DNA of 64,000 nucleotides from Cutaneotrichosporon cavernicola (taxonomy: Eukaryota; Basidiomycota; Tremellomycetes; Trichosporonales; Trichosporonaceae). How positions within the stretch are numbered: the first letter of the stretch is position 1; every line of letters begins with the position of its first letter. The notes under the pieces are model-generated. The model did not search any database. It worked only from the letters and a program-made list of their open reading frames with translations, and was not told the origin of the DNA. The translations under genes and the position numbers were made by a program. Below are positions 24,715-35,130 of the stretch, one piece after another. The stretch spans positions 2,170,001-2,234,000 of the forward strand of contig NC_083393.1 in assembly GCF_030864355.1 (NCBI RefSeq). The letters run 5' to 3'.

Positions 24715-27700
24715 ATGCGTTTCCCCCCGGCCGGTCCGTCCCTCCTTCTCCCTCTCCTCCTCGCTTCCTCTGCGGTCGCGGCACCAACCCGCAGTGGTCT
24801 CCGGTTCGGCAAGCTCCACCGCGAGCGTGCAGGACCATGGAAGGCGTACCTCGCTCACGAGACCTTTGAGCACGGCCCCGAAGAGGTGGCTGTGACCACG
24901 AGCGAGACTGTTGAGGAGAACTCTACCAACCCACCAAACCTGGTGTTTAACACGACCGTGATTGACAACTCGACGGTTATTGACAACTCGACTATTGTCG
25001 ACAACTCGACGACAGTCATTGTCAACTCCACCGAGTCATCCACCGCCACTCCCTCGCCCACCATCGCCATCCTCCCAGCACCAGAGGTCGACCCATCGGT
25101 CTCGGAGACGCCAGAGAGCCTTCCCGCCACCCAGACGGAGGAGAGCTCTTCCACCGCGTCCCCGTCTACCACCTGGACGCCGACGAAGCCCGACTTCAGC
25201 CACCCCTCGTGGGAGGCGCGCCTCAATGGCTCGGACACGGTCCCAGTGCCGCCCGTGATGAACGAGTCGCACATTGCGGCGATCCAGTCCGGCGCGGCGA
25301 CCTACTCGGCCCTCTCGTACACGGACTACGTTCAGGACCCCACGACGACCTCTCCGGCCGGCCCGACTCCCACTGTCGGCAGTGCGAACGACAAGGCGCA
25401 GGGCATCGCGGGCGACTGGATCAAGTCGTTGATGAACAAGAAGATCGGCGAGCTCCTCCCCACGGTCACTCTTGAGATGATCCTCAAGCCCACGCAGGAG
25501 GCCGACGGCACGTGGGACTACGTCGTCATCATGGGCGCGGATGGCACTGCTACTGCCGTCCCGACCTTTGGTCCCTCGTCGACGTCTCCGGCTCTTCCTT
25601 CTTCTACCTCGTCGACCCGGACCCGGACCCGGACCCGGACCCGGACGCGCGAGCCTGCACCCACCCAGGCTCCGCCGTCTGGCGGAAACGAGAACTCTTC
25701 TGGTGGTGATTCGGGCTCGGGTGGCGCTGGCGCCAACCCCAACCCTCCCATCACCACCTCGGCCGATCTCGGCGGATCTCCCTCCACCACTGGGTCGGGT
25801 GGTTCCGACAACGGCCCCAACTGGGTGCCTGTCCAGAGTATCCAGACTCCTGGAGGCTCTCGCCCCACTCCCACTTCCACTCCCTCGTCTGCCCCTGCCC
25901 CTAAGCCTACCTCCGGCTCGGGCAACGGGGGTTCCTCGAACTCGGGGTCGGAGCACCCAGCTCCTGCCCCTCCCCCCGAGGAGAACAACACTGAGCAGCC
26001 GGCCCCTTCGTCTGCTCCAGAGGAGAGCAACACCGAGCAGCCGGCCCCCACGTCCACTCAGGGAGAGAACCGGCCACAGCAGCCTGCTCCTTCGTCGGAG
26101 CCTGAGCAGCCGTCGACCGAGCCTGAGCAGCCGTCTACTGAGCCAGAGCAGCCTACTTCATCGCAGCCTGCCCCTTCGCAGCCTTCGGACAACTGGGAGA
26201 ACGATAACGAGGTGGACTTCAAGCCTCCCGGCAACAACGGTGTTGAGAACGTTGGCTCCGAGCTCCCCGCTCCCTCTGCCACCGAGACCGACTCCGTCCC
26301 AACCTCCACGGATGGCAGCGGCCACGTCTACCCCACCGGATCGTTCCCCGAGGCCTCGCCCTCCCCCTCTGACTCTGTCGACCCCCTTCCCTCCGCTTCG
26401 GAAGTCGTCGACCCCTCTCCCTCTGCTTCGGACATTGTTGACCCCACCCCCTCCGCCCCCGCCCCCACGGACCCCACGGACCCCATCCCCTCGGTGACGG
26501 GTAAGCCCATTGACTCCGTTTCGCCCGCGCCCACTGCGTCAGAGGTGCCCAGCCCTTCAGCCGACCTGTCGGCCCTCCCGGGCGTCTCGTCGGAGGTGGC
26601 CCCCACGGCCTCCGCCGAGACCCCGGCTTGGTCTGCTGAGCCAACCTCTACGCTTTCGGGTGCCCCTATTCCGTCGGCCTCCTCCGAGATCTCTGCTTCG
26701 GCTGAGGAGCCCATCGCTCCCTCGCCGTCGGAGACTTCGGCCTCTGCTGAGCCTACTGCCGTTGAGCCCTCTGCATCTGCGGAGCCCACAGCCGTTGAGC
26801 CCTCTGCGACCGTCGAGACTTCTGCTGGAGCCGAGCCTACCGCGTCTGCTGAGCCATCGGCGTCCGCTGAGCCCTCGGCATCCGCTGAGCCATCGGCGTC
26901 CGCTGAGCCCTCGGCATCCGCTGAGCCATCCGCGTCTGCTGAGCCCTCGGCGTCCGCTGAGCCATCGGCGTCTGCTGAGCCATCGGCGTCGGCTGAGCCC
27001 TCGGCATCTGCTGAGCCTACCGCGTCTGCTGAGCCCTCGGCATCTGCTGAGCCATCGGCGTCGGCTGAGCCCTCGGCATCTGCTGAGCCTACCGCGTCTG
27101 CTGAGCCCTCGGCATCTGCTGAGCCTACCGCGTCTGCTGAGCCCTCGGCATCTGCTGAGCCATCGGCGTCGGCTGAGCCCTCGGCATCTGCTGAGCCTAC
27201 CGCGTCTGCTGAGCCCTCGGCATCTGCTGAGCCTACCGCGTCTGCTGAGCCCTCGGCGTCGGCTGAGCCATCCGCGTCTGCTGAGCCCTCGGCATCTGCT
27301 GAGCCATCCGCGTCTGCTGAGCCCTCGGCATCTGCTGAGCCATCCGCGTCTGCTGAGCCATCCGCGTCTGCTGAGCCCTCGGCATCTGCTGAGCCATCGG
27401 CGTCTGCTGAGCCCTCGGCGTCGGCTGAGCCATCCGCGTCCGCTGAGCCCTCGGCGTCGGCTGAGCCTTCGGCATCTGCTGAGCCATCCGCGTCTGCTGA
27501 GCCATCCGCGTCCGCTGAGCCCTCGGCGTCGGCTGAGCCTTCGGCATCTGCTGAGCCATCCGCGTCTGCTGAGCCATCCGCGTCCGCTGAGCCCTCGGCA
27601 TCCGCTGAGCCCTCGGCATCCGCTGAGCCCTCGGCATCCGCTGAGCCCTCGGCATCCGCTGAGCCCTCGGCATCCGCTGAGCCCTCGGCATCCGCTGAGC

Positions 27701-29619
27701 CCTCGGCATCCGCTGAGCCATCGGCGTCCGCTGAGCCCTCGGCGTCCGCTGAGCCCTCGGCGTCCGCTGAGCCCTCGGCGTCCGCTGAGCCATCCGCGTC
27801 TGCTGAGCCCTCGGCATCCGCTGAGCCTACGACATCCGCTGAGACCTCAGCCTCTGCAGAGCCTACGCCGTCGCCGTCCGTGACGACCTCGGCCGAGTCC
27901 TCGTCCACAGAGACGTCGACTTCGGCCGAGACGTCGCTCACAGACGCCTCGCCGGAGCCTTCGGCTTCTATTTCTACCTCCGCTGGAACCACTGAACCAA
28001 CCCCTACAGACAGCACCACGCCGTCCCCGACCAGCATCGTCGACCCCGCCCCGACCGACAACTCGACCTCGGCTGAGCTCCCCACCTCCACGGGCAACTC
28101 TACCGACGTCCCCGTCCCCACTGGCAACTCGACTGCCCCCATCGACCCCGTCCCTACCTCGGACGCGACTGACGTCCCCACTTCCACTGGCGACATTACG
28201 TCTGCGATCCCCCTTCCCACTGGCAACGCTACCGAGGCCATTCCCTCGCCGTCTGGTACTGAGGTGATCCCGTCTCCCTCGGGCAACACGTCCGAGATTG
28301 TCCCCTCGTCTACCAGCACTGAGGAGATCCCCTCGCCCACTGGCAACACCTCCGAGATCGTCCCCTCGTCTACTAGCACTGAGGAGATCCCCTCGTCTAC
28401 TAGCACTGAGGAGATCCCCTCGCCCACTGGCAACACGTCCGAGATTGTCCCCTCGTCTACCAGCACTGAGGAGATCCCCTCGCCCACTGGCAACACGTCC
28501 GAGATTGTCCCCTCGTCTACCAGCACTGAGGAGATCCCCTCGCCCACTGGCAACACGTCCGAGATTGTCCCCTCGTCTACCAGCACTGAGGAGATCCCCT
28601 CGCCCACTGGCAACACGTCCGAGATTGTCCCCTCGTCTACCAGCACTGAGGCGATTCCCTCCCCCTCGGGTAACGTCACCGAGACTCTTCCCTTGCCCAC
28701 TGCCAACACCACCGAGATTCTCCCCTCGTCCTCGGCCACCATCTCGAGTTCCGAGGCACCCACGAGCACCACCTCTGAGCCTCTCCCCTCGGAGACGACC
28801 GTCACCACCTCGGAGCCTCTTCCCAGCAGTGTGACGACGGCCGAGACCTCCACCACGAGCGACATCCCCGCTGCCTCCACCACGAGCGACATCCCCGCTG
28901 CCTCCACCACGAGCGACCCCGCGCCCTCGAACACGACCGAGACGATTCCCTCGTCTACCGCCAACGAGACCGTCGCTCTTCCGACCGCCATCGTCCCGAC
29001 CAACGACAACGGCATCGAGACTGTTACTTCTACCTCGTGGACAACCTTCACCGAGACGCGCACGCGCGAGCCCGACGCCACCTCCACTGAGGCCATCCCC
29101 TCATCGTCCGCGCTCCCTTCATCCTCGCCCACATCTTCGGCTGAGAGCTCAACCGTTGTGATCCCTTCGTCTTCGGCTGAGCCTTCTCCCTCGGCTTCAC
29201 CTTCGCCTTCGTCGTCTGCTGAGCCGTCGTCGGCTTCACCTTCGTCGTCTGCTGAGCCGTCGTCGGCTTCACCTTCGTCTTCGTCGTCTGCTGAGCCCTC
29301 GTCGGCTTCAGCTTCCCCCTCGTCGTCGGCTTCCCCCGAGCCCTCGCCCTCCGCCATTGAGACCCCGACGACTCCCGAGCCGACCCCCAGCCCGACGACC
29401 TCTACCGAGACCACGACTTCGTCCTCAGCTTCTGCCTCCCCTGAGCCCTCTCTCTCGGCCTCGCCGAGCCCCACCACGCCCGCGCCCTCGCCCACTGAGA
29501 CGGACGACTGCGAGGAGGTCAACGAGATCAACCAGCGTGACTACTTCGAGAACGACGAGTACGAGGAGCTCTGGGTCGACGAGGACGACGTGCGCCCCGA
29601 CGACATCATCCTTGCTTAA
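24715..29619 (+). CDS. Giant secreted Ser/Ala/Glu/Pro repeat protein, cell-surface mucin-like
   Basis: One uninterrupted frame encodes 1,634 residues. The N-terminus has a signal peptide (hydrophobic SLLLPLLLASSAVAAP). Residues about 80-105 contain a run of N-glycosylation sequons (NTT, then NST four times). A small more complex region around 160-285 (SLMNKKIGELLPTVTLEMIL) may be folded. Then follow low-complexity stretches: RTRTRTRTR, EQPAPSS-type repeats, 56 six-residue EPSASA units (residues 707-1042) and a 20-residue array (1183-1311). Ser/Thr/Pro content suggests heavy O-glycosylation. The C-terminus is acidic and tyrosine-rich (DYFENDEYEELWVDEDD) and ends DDIILA, with no GPI signal. A secreted adhesin, capsule-associated or wall-spacer role is inferred; no catalytic domain is visible. 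Lack of introns, unlike its neighbours, and repeat content suggest fast length evolution. Confidence 0.88.
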   Translation: MRFPPAGPSLLLPLLLASSAVAAPTRSGLRFGKLHRERAGPWKAYLAHETFEHGPEEVAVTTSETVEENSTNPPNLVFNTTVIDNSTVIDNSTIVDNSTTVIVNSTESSTATPSPTIAILPAPEVDPSVSETPESLPATQTEESSSTASPSTTWTPTKPDFSHPSWEARLNGSDTVPVPPVMNESHIAAIQSGAATYSALSYTDYVQDPTTTSPAGPTPTVGSANDKAQGIAGDWIKSLMNKKIGELLPTVTLEMILKPTQEADGTWDYVVIMGADGTATAVPTFGPSSTSPALPSSTSSTRTRTRTRTRTREPAPTQAPPSGGNENSSGGDSGSGGAGANPNPPITTSADLGGSPSTTGSGGSDNGPNWVPVQSIQTPGGSRPTPTSTPSSAPAPKPTSGSGNGGSSNSGSEHPAPAPPPEENNTEQPAPSSAPEESNTEQPAPTSTQGENRPQQPAPSSEPEQPSTEPEQPSTEPEQPTSSQPAPSQPSDNWENDNEVDFKPPGNNGVENVGSELPAPSATETDSVPTSTDGSGHVYPTGSFPEASPSPSDSVDPLPSASEVVDPSPSASDIVDPTPSAPAPTDPTDPIPSVTGKPIDSVSPAPTASEVPSPSADLSALPGVSSEVAPTASAETPAWSAEPTSTLSGAPIPSASSEISASAEEPIAPSPSETSASAEPTAVEPSASAEPTAVEPSATVETSAGAEPTASAEPSASAEPSASAEPSASAEPSASAEPSASAEPSASAEPSASAEPSASAEPSASAEPTASAEPSASAEPSASAEPSASAEPTASAEPSASAEPTASAEPSASAEPSASAEPSASAEPTASAEPSASAEPTASAEPSASAEPSASAEPSASAEPSASAEPSASAEPSASAEPSASAEPSASAEPSASAEPSASAEPSASAEPSASAEPSASAEPSASAEPSASAEPSASAEPSASAEPSASAEPSASAEPSASAEPSASAEPSASAEPSASAEPSASAEPSASAEPSASAEPSASAEPSASAEPSASAEPSASAEPSASAEPSASAEPTTSAETSASAEPTPSPSVTTSAESSSTETSTSAETSLTDASPEPSASISTSAGTTEPTPTDSTTPSPTSIVDPAPTDNSTSAELPTSTGNSTDVPVPTGNSTAPIDPVPTSDATDVPTSTGDITSAIPLPTGNATEAIPSPSGTEVIPSPSGNTSEIVPSSTSTEEIPSPTGNTSEIVPSSTSTEEIPSSTSTEEIPSPTGNTSEIVPSSTSTEEIPSPTGNTSEIVPSSTSTEEIPSPTGNTSEIVPSSTSTEEIPSPTGNTSEIVPSSTSTEAIPSPSGNVTETLPLPTANTTEILPSSSATISSSEAPTSTTSEPLPSETTVTTSEPLPSSVTTAETSTTSDIPAASTTSDIPAASTTSDPAPSNTTETIPSSTANETVALPTAIVPTNDNGIETVTSTSWTTFTETRTREPDATSTEAIPSSSALPSSSPTSSAESSTVVIPSSSAEPSPSASPSPSSSAEPSSASPSSSAEPSSASPSSSSSAEPSSASASPSSSASPEPSPSAIETPTTPEPTPSPTTSTETTTSSSASASPEPSLSASPSPTTPAPSPTETDDCEEVNEINQRDYFENDEYEELWVDEDDVRPDDIILA
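26833..27840 (+). repeat. 18-bp in-frame tandem array, 56 units
   Basis: Exactly 1,008 bases, 56 x 18, encode E-P-[ST]-[AT]-S-A. Units differ mainly at third positions (TCG/TCC, GCA/GCG, TCT/TCC/GCT choices), and eight or so encode EPTASA. Blocks of identical variants recur, for example eight or so consecutive CCCTCGGCATCCGCT units near 27590-27720, a sign of recent local amplification. Confidence 0.95.
28261..28647 (+). repeat. 60-bp in-frame tandem array, six units plus one truncated
   Basis: Each unit encodes 20 residues of the pattern E-[EV]-I-P-S-P-[TS]-G-N-T-S-E-I-V-P-S-S-T-S-T, with one NTS sequon per unit. The third element (28381-28407) is a 27-base partial copy. The last four full units (28408-28647) are almost identical at DNA level, so they arose by recent duplication. 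Confidence 0.92.
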
Positions 29620-30382
29620 GCTTCTTGCCCCCCATGGCTCTTGCCTGGAAGAGCGCTTCGCGCTACCTGGCGACCTCGCCGGAGGAGCGCCTGACGGACG
29701 CTAGATCGAATCCTTGAAATATTACTAACCCCCGCCGGAGCGGGCCTTAGGTAGTCAGTAGAACCCGCGCTGGCCGCGGTCTAATCATGAATATTGAGAA
29801 TGCCACTTTTAGATATTAGCGGGTGTCCGGGGGACTGGTGTCAGTGGGTCAGCAAGCACTCGAGGAAAGGGTACTTGGCAATTGTTCGTTGCCGAGTGTT
29901 TCGTATGTGGAGTGTACCATCACGTGACAGCCTTTGAGGACGAGACGAATCGACTGTTCGGTTCTTGTACACTCACAACACCTATCACCCCAAGGTCATC
30001 CTCACTGATAATCCCCAAACAGCGAGCGGGCTGACTGAGTGCTTCCACACCTGCATGCCTGCACCGCCACCGTGGGTACGTCCGTGCTTATGACGCCGCC
30101 ATTGTCCCTGTCATACACCTTGAAAAGGCACTGCAGGCCCTACTAGTTCTCAACTGGGATATTGAAAGACTCTGCATGCCAAAGGATTGTACCCAGACCA
30201 CCAATGGAACCTGGGCACTAGAGGGCGACACTTCAACTACACAAAACCTTGGCATTAGAGGACGATGGCGGCGATCGCGAGAGCAGCCTCGTCTGTTGCC
30301 TGCCACTTTCTGGGGTGCATCGGAAGAACTCTGTCTCGCACCTGGATCTCAAAACAGCAAATATTCATGCTGACGACGTTGA
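29620..30382. other. Convergent intergenic region, 760 bp
   Basis: This is the 3' flank of the giant secreted-protein gene and of the first small cysteine protein. I see no supportable ORF. A CACGTG lies at about 29922-29927, in a region where no promoter is expected. Confidence 0.35.
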
Positions 30383-30909
30383 CTAGATGAGGCCATCGAG
30401 GATGGCAGCTCCGGCGATACCAACAAGCGCGTACACGGGGGCGCGGACCGCGCCGGCGTCGCTCTTGGCACCGGTGGGGGTGGCGGCCGATGCCGATCCC
30501 TTTACATCGGCGGTGGACGCAGTACTGTTGGTGTCTGAGGAGGCCGAGGAGGCCGAGGAGCCCTTGCCAATGTACTTGCAGGCAATCTCCACGCCCGACC
30601 AAGCATCCATGCCCTGGCCGTTACCGATGCACTTGATGCACGCCTGCGCGTCGTTGTACATGTCGCCCCCCTGGAGTCAGCGTGCCTTTGGATTAGGGGC
30701 GCAAGAGACGTACAGGGCAAAGCGGCTCGAGGCACTTGTAGTACCCAGTCTCGTTGTTCATGTTCGGAGCACACTTGGTAAACTGCTCGGAAAACTTCAT
30801 GCAGGGGGTGAGGCACTCGGATGGGAAGACGGCAGTCTGAGCGACCGCGAAGGCTGGGGTTAGATCTTTCAGAGTGGCCCTTACGGGCAAGGAAGAGGAG
30901 GGCGAGCAT
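30383..30909 (-). CDS. Small secreted cysteine protein with GPI-like tail (paralogue A)
   Basis: Exons 30909-30885, 30853-30714 and 30670-30383 join in phase (introns 31 and 43 nt) and encode 150 residues. Residues 1-14 form a signal peptide (MLALLFLAPFAVAQ). The mature protein has cysteines spaced C-x3-C-x9-C-x12-C-x4-C, then across the intron a C-x2-C (ACIKCIGN) and one more Cys. A Ser/Ala/Thr-rich linker leads to a hydrophobic C-terminus (VYALVGIAGAAILDGLI), consistent with GPI attachment. The family is unknown to me. The spacing and exon layout match the neighbour at 32012-32528: in both, the first two exons add up to exactly 165 coding bases and the second intron is phase 0. A surface or wall location is likely. 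Enzymatic activity cannot be inferred. Confidence 0.78.
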
Positions 30910-32011
30910 GGCGAGTTTGAACGAGGTTGATGTGTGAGGATGTGACCTGTGAGGAGGTGGAGAGTAGTGAGCAGTGAGATATCGCTGCTCTTATGTAGCT
31001 GCTGTCCATCGTGGAGCCGAGTTATGTCAAGATCCTTGTTTTCAGAGAGCGAGATCGCGACTTGACAGCAGCCCCCGCACAGAGCACCGCGTCCAGTCCC
31101 TCATTCTACCTGGCAACACCTGACACATGATATACCTTGTGAAGAGCCGCATTCCTTGTCAGAGCCGCGAGGAGAACTGCGAATTTCACCCCGAGAGATC
31201 CCCGCCGCTCGGACCTATGCCACACCAAGGAGGAGAGGAGACTTGATAACCTGTGCATGTTCTGGTGCCCCAGTTTGCTCCTGGTTGCACGGGTTTGAAT
31301 GTGATCCTGCGGCGAGGTGTTCTCCATGGTCGAGAATCAAGGTAAAGCCAAGGCACCGGCCAGACTCGGAATTTTCACGTCCGAAAGGCATGTCTGTGCG
31401 CCACAAACAAAGGAACTTGCATAACAAATAACGCAGAGGATGAAGCATAATTGGATACAATTAGAAAACGACAGCGACTAAAGACCCCGCCAGGACGGGG
31501 GGATGTGGGCGGCAAGGTTGGTGTCTGCGCTCATGTTCTTGGGAGCCGTGGCGGGGTTGGCACCGCGATCGATGCTACAGCGCTGCCTGCAGCGGTGACT
31601 TCGGCCATGGCGGACGGCTCGGATGTAGTTATAATTATCATGCAGTTGGCCCAGTCCCTTGTATACTGCAGCTTGACAAGGGAAGGCTATATGTATACTG
31701 CAGCTTGCCAAGACTTGCGTTGCGGGCTGCTCGGTATCGCCGAACCCGCTCACCGCTACGGTCTCAGCCTCACAAATTGGCTCTGGAAGTCTAGGGCACT
31801 TCAAGTCAATTTCAGTGAAGCATAACAAGTCACGGGATCGATCAGGCTCTACTCAAGCTGAGATTCCGGGTGCCACTTGACTCAACCCATCCCATTGTCC
31901 GGACAAGCTGTGCGGGGTAAAACACTGCAGAATAGACAATGTACAAAAAGAGATAAGGCGCAAAGCGCAACTAGATTAAAGGACCCCTTTAGTTAGGTGA
32001 CTGTCCAAGGT
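30910..32011. promoter_or_regulatory. Upstream region of paralogue A and 3' flank of paralogue B
   Basis: 1.1 kb between the two tandem cysteine-protein genes. A 15-bp direct repeat (GTATACTGCAGCTTG) occurs at 31661-31675 and 31693-31707. No ORF here is convincing. Confidence 0.35.
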
Positions 32012-32528
32012 CTAATCGGTGCCCTCGGCCTCGACGTTGTCGCAGTGGTTATCGTGGCCGTGGCCCTTGCCCTTGCCGTGACCCTTGCCCTTGCCCTTTC
32101 CCTTGCTCTTGCCCGTGCAAGTCGGGGTGGGCTCGGGAGACGACATAGTGGCCGTAGGCACGGGGCAGTTGAACATGGCGTAGTACTGAGCGGGAGGGGT
32201 GCTGGTCGTTGTCGAACTGCAAGCGACGCACTCGTCGAGCGTGGTGGCCTGACGTCAGGGGAGAACAGAGGAGACTCACGGTGCAGACGGCGATGACACA
32301 AGCACGACCCTCGGCGAAAGGCAGCGAACCACAGTTGTTCAGGTAGGTCTCGACGGGCGTGCACTTGGCCTCGCACCCGGGCGCGAACTGCGCAAAGGTC
32401 GAAGCTGGGGTCAGTAGTTGCCGGAGCCACAGCCTCGAGAGGGAATGGAGACCAGGTTTGGGCCGATGGGCGACTGGGTGGTACTCACGGATGAGGCCGA
32501 GGGCGAGGACGAGGGCGTAGAAGAGCAT
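32012..32528 (-). CDS. Small secreted cysteine protein with Gly/Lys/His tail (paralogue B)
   Basis: Exons 32528-32489, 32404-32280 and 32248-32012 join in phase (introns 84 and 31 nt) and give 133 residues. A signal peptide (MLFYALVLALGLIPSTFAQ) precedes cysteines spaced C-x3-C-x9-C-x10-C-x4-C, then C-x2-C after the phase-0 intron, nearly the same as paralogue A. Instead of a GPI-like tail the C-terminus is hydrophilic and built of GKGKGHGKG-type repeats, then HGHDNHCDN, which could bind metal or acidic polymers. The shared intron phases and the exact 165-base length of exons 1+2 argue for a tandem duplication followed by divergence of the tails. Function is unknown. A secreted or wall-associated role is inferred from the signal peptide and cysteines. 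Confidence 0.78.
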
Positions 32529-34828
32529 TTTGATCTCTGTAAGTTTGTGGTTGTGTAGAAGCTGTAAGAAGACGAGTTGCGGAGGAGGAGGGAGGTGGTT
32601 TGATGGTGGTTGAGAGGTCCAGGCCGACCTTATGTATGTAGAGCCACCCCCTGCCAAAGGACGACGCCGGAAAAAGCATTATCGACATCGTCGCAACTCG
32701 TGAGCAAGGGTAGATGGCTTACCGCAACCGCACGGGCTCACGCCACCAGATGACAGCCAGGCCACCGTCTCCGGCGCCCACCTTTGGTGCAACCGGTGAT
32801 TGCGCTGGCTCCCATCGAACGGTCACGAGGTGTAAGCTGGCGTGGTGGGGTTAAGCCCCCGAGACGTCTGTTGACCACGGCGAAGACACTAAACCTGGAC
32901 ACACACGCCACCGTTCGGACCACCAAGCCTCCAGAAGCAGCTGATTACCTTGTCCCTCACTCTCTTCAGCCAGAAGTGTCCGAAAGGCCTTGGAGCAGAA
33001 CAAGAAACTTAATCGTTCCGTTTCTGGAATGGACGTGGAATGCGCGAACGGGCCGGCAACACTGAAGCCACAATGGCGCCCTGGTGCGGATGAGGCATCC
33101 AGCAGAGCGTCAACCTCAATCGCCGCGGACTGACCGGCTGGATTCTGAGTTGAGGGATTCCTTTCCCATGTAATGGCAATGTGGTGAGTCAGCTGATGCG
33201 GCAGGACAAGGGATAGGAGGCATGGAATGTTCGGCGGCAATCAAACAGCACGCTTCCCTCGTTCTCGGAGACGTCACTGCGTAAAAACGGACCAGAGGCC
33301 GGAAGTCCTGTCCGGGACCGATGGACTGAACTTGGTAAGGAAAAGCATCAACGGTGCGAGCAGTGGCGCTCTCCTTCGGCGTGCACGCGGGCCGAGCGGC
33401 ATCGAAGCCACATGCGTCGCACAGCGACGCGTCTCGTCCAGCAGGGAGACTAAGGTCGCGAGCGGAGTCCGAGACTAAGGCTGCGAACTGGGTCGGAGGC
33501 GACAAGCACGATCCGGGCGATCCCGACAAGACGCGGTGTGAGGCGGAGAGAGCAAAGCGGTGTGGGGCCGAGAGAACAAAGGCTAACATTGAGGTACGGG
33601 CTGAGGCCAGCAGCGCCCGATGGAAACGAGAGCGTTAATGGACAGACCGCCATTCACGCCAGGCCGTGAATACAAAGGACAACCGCCTGAAGTCAAGTCT
33701 GAAGGAGTGAATGCATGTAGACTCGTTTGCACAACGATGCGGACTCGTTCATCTACCCGTGTCTTCCACCATCTGCCAACCCCAGCTTGCAGCTCGCTGG
33801 TCGCTGGTCTCCAAGACGCTTGCCCCATAGCGCAGCCGGTCTCAACGAACACAGCATGCAGCTTGCACTAATCTCAAAGTTGGGTACCTCGCTGAACAGC
33901 TTGAAGACACATCTAGAGAAACTGAAATCGTCCTCGCAGCCTCTCGCAGTCCTCACTAGCTGTTGTCCAGATCTCGCGAGAGCTTGGCGCAGGTTTACTC
34001 TTGATCGCCAAGCGCCCCCGAACAGGCGATCCACCTCACCGGATCATCAGAGGGGCGTCTCCACCGCCGAAACTGCACCGTCGGACTCGCCGACTGATGG
34101 GCTCACGGAGGATCGGGGCCGGAAATTGATGGTCGACTTGGGCGGACCATTGCCTCCGTAGAGCAAAGTTTTTATCTACAGGGGGGCTGTCGTGTGGGAG
34201 AGGGCGGGTCGGAGAGTCAGCGTTCCGTCGAGGCATTAGCCACTCCGGCAGTGGAGCGAGAGCGGGCTGACCATCCTCCGCCGTTCAAATCGCGATAGGA
34301 CAGTAGGACCCGGCTGGCGGCTCATCTGTGCGAACGGACGCAGATACAGTATGAGGTTGCCGGTGAGGCAGGTCCCGCGCATGGCAAGTAGAGTTTTCCG
34401 AGGGAACGCCGAACTACCCCATGGAGACCCAGTCGGAACGTGTCCGCCATCCGCCGTCGTGAGAATCCGCCACCACGTTTCCGCTTGTGAGTGGCAGATC
34501 CGCTCCGATCAGCACCCGCACCCGAAGGCATCGGACAGAATCTGATGTGATGGGCCGTAGAGTGGTTGAAGCTAACCCGGCCAGCGGAAACGTGCAAGCC
34601 TCGGAGAATCTAGGCGACTTTCCCCAATTCCTCATGTCGCCGCCGCTTCGCGCCCCCTACGACTCTGGGACAAAGGTGAGCGCAGGCGGGCTGTTCGAGC
34701 CGCGGGCAATCCTGTGGTTGTGTCCCGAATCACTAGCAGCGGGGTTCTGCAGATCCGACAATCGGGAGGTTCGGGATGTCTGAGATTCGCACAGCGTGAT
34801 CGGCAGAAGAGCGGGTTCAGTGGCGACC

Positions 34829-34852
34829 GCGGCGGCGGCGGCGGCGGCGGCG
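34829..34852. repeat. GGC trinucleotide microsatellite
   Basis: About eight uninterrupted GGC units within the gene desert, not part of any supported coding frame. Confidence 0.85.
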
Positions 34853-35090
34853 CCAGCCGTCCCGGTACCCCCCGGCGACTGTCAGGATCTATGCGGAGAT
34901 GGTGCGGTCCGGGCTGGCCAGTCATTCTGCTAGTCACATGCAGATAAACAGGATGAGGACAAAGCGATTGAGTGGTGCCTAAGATTTGTGGCTGCACAGG
35001 TTCCGAGAATCGGCGAGTTGCGCGGTATCAATCTAATCATGCCAATCTCCATGACAAGGGCGGGCGGCCGCCGCCATGACGAAGGCGGAT

Positions 35091-35130
35091 CGGGTCAGCA
35101 AGATTAGATCCGGGTCAACAAGATTAGATC
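35091..35130. repeat. 20-bp tandem duplication
   Basis: Two adjacent 20-base copies differ at one base. They begin CGGGTCARCA and end AGATTAGATC. Confidence 0.9.

Noticed and set aside
26328..29531. Open minus-strand frame of 1,067 codons, antisense to the giant secreted protein
   Set aside because: It is the mirror of the 18-bp and 60-bp repeats, which lack stops on the opposite strand by composition. It has no signal, domain or independent codon pattern.
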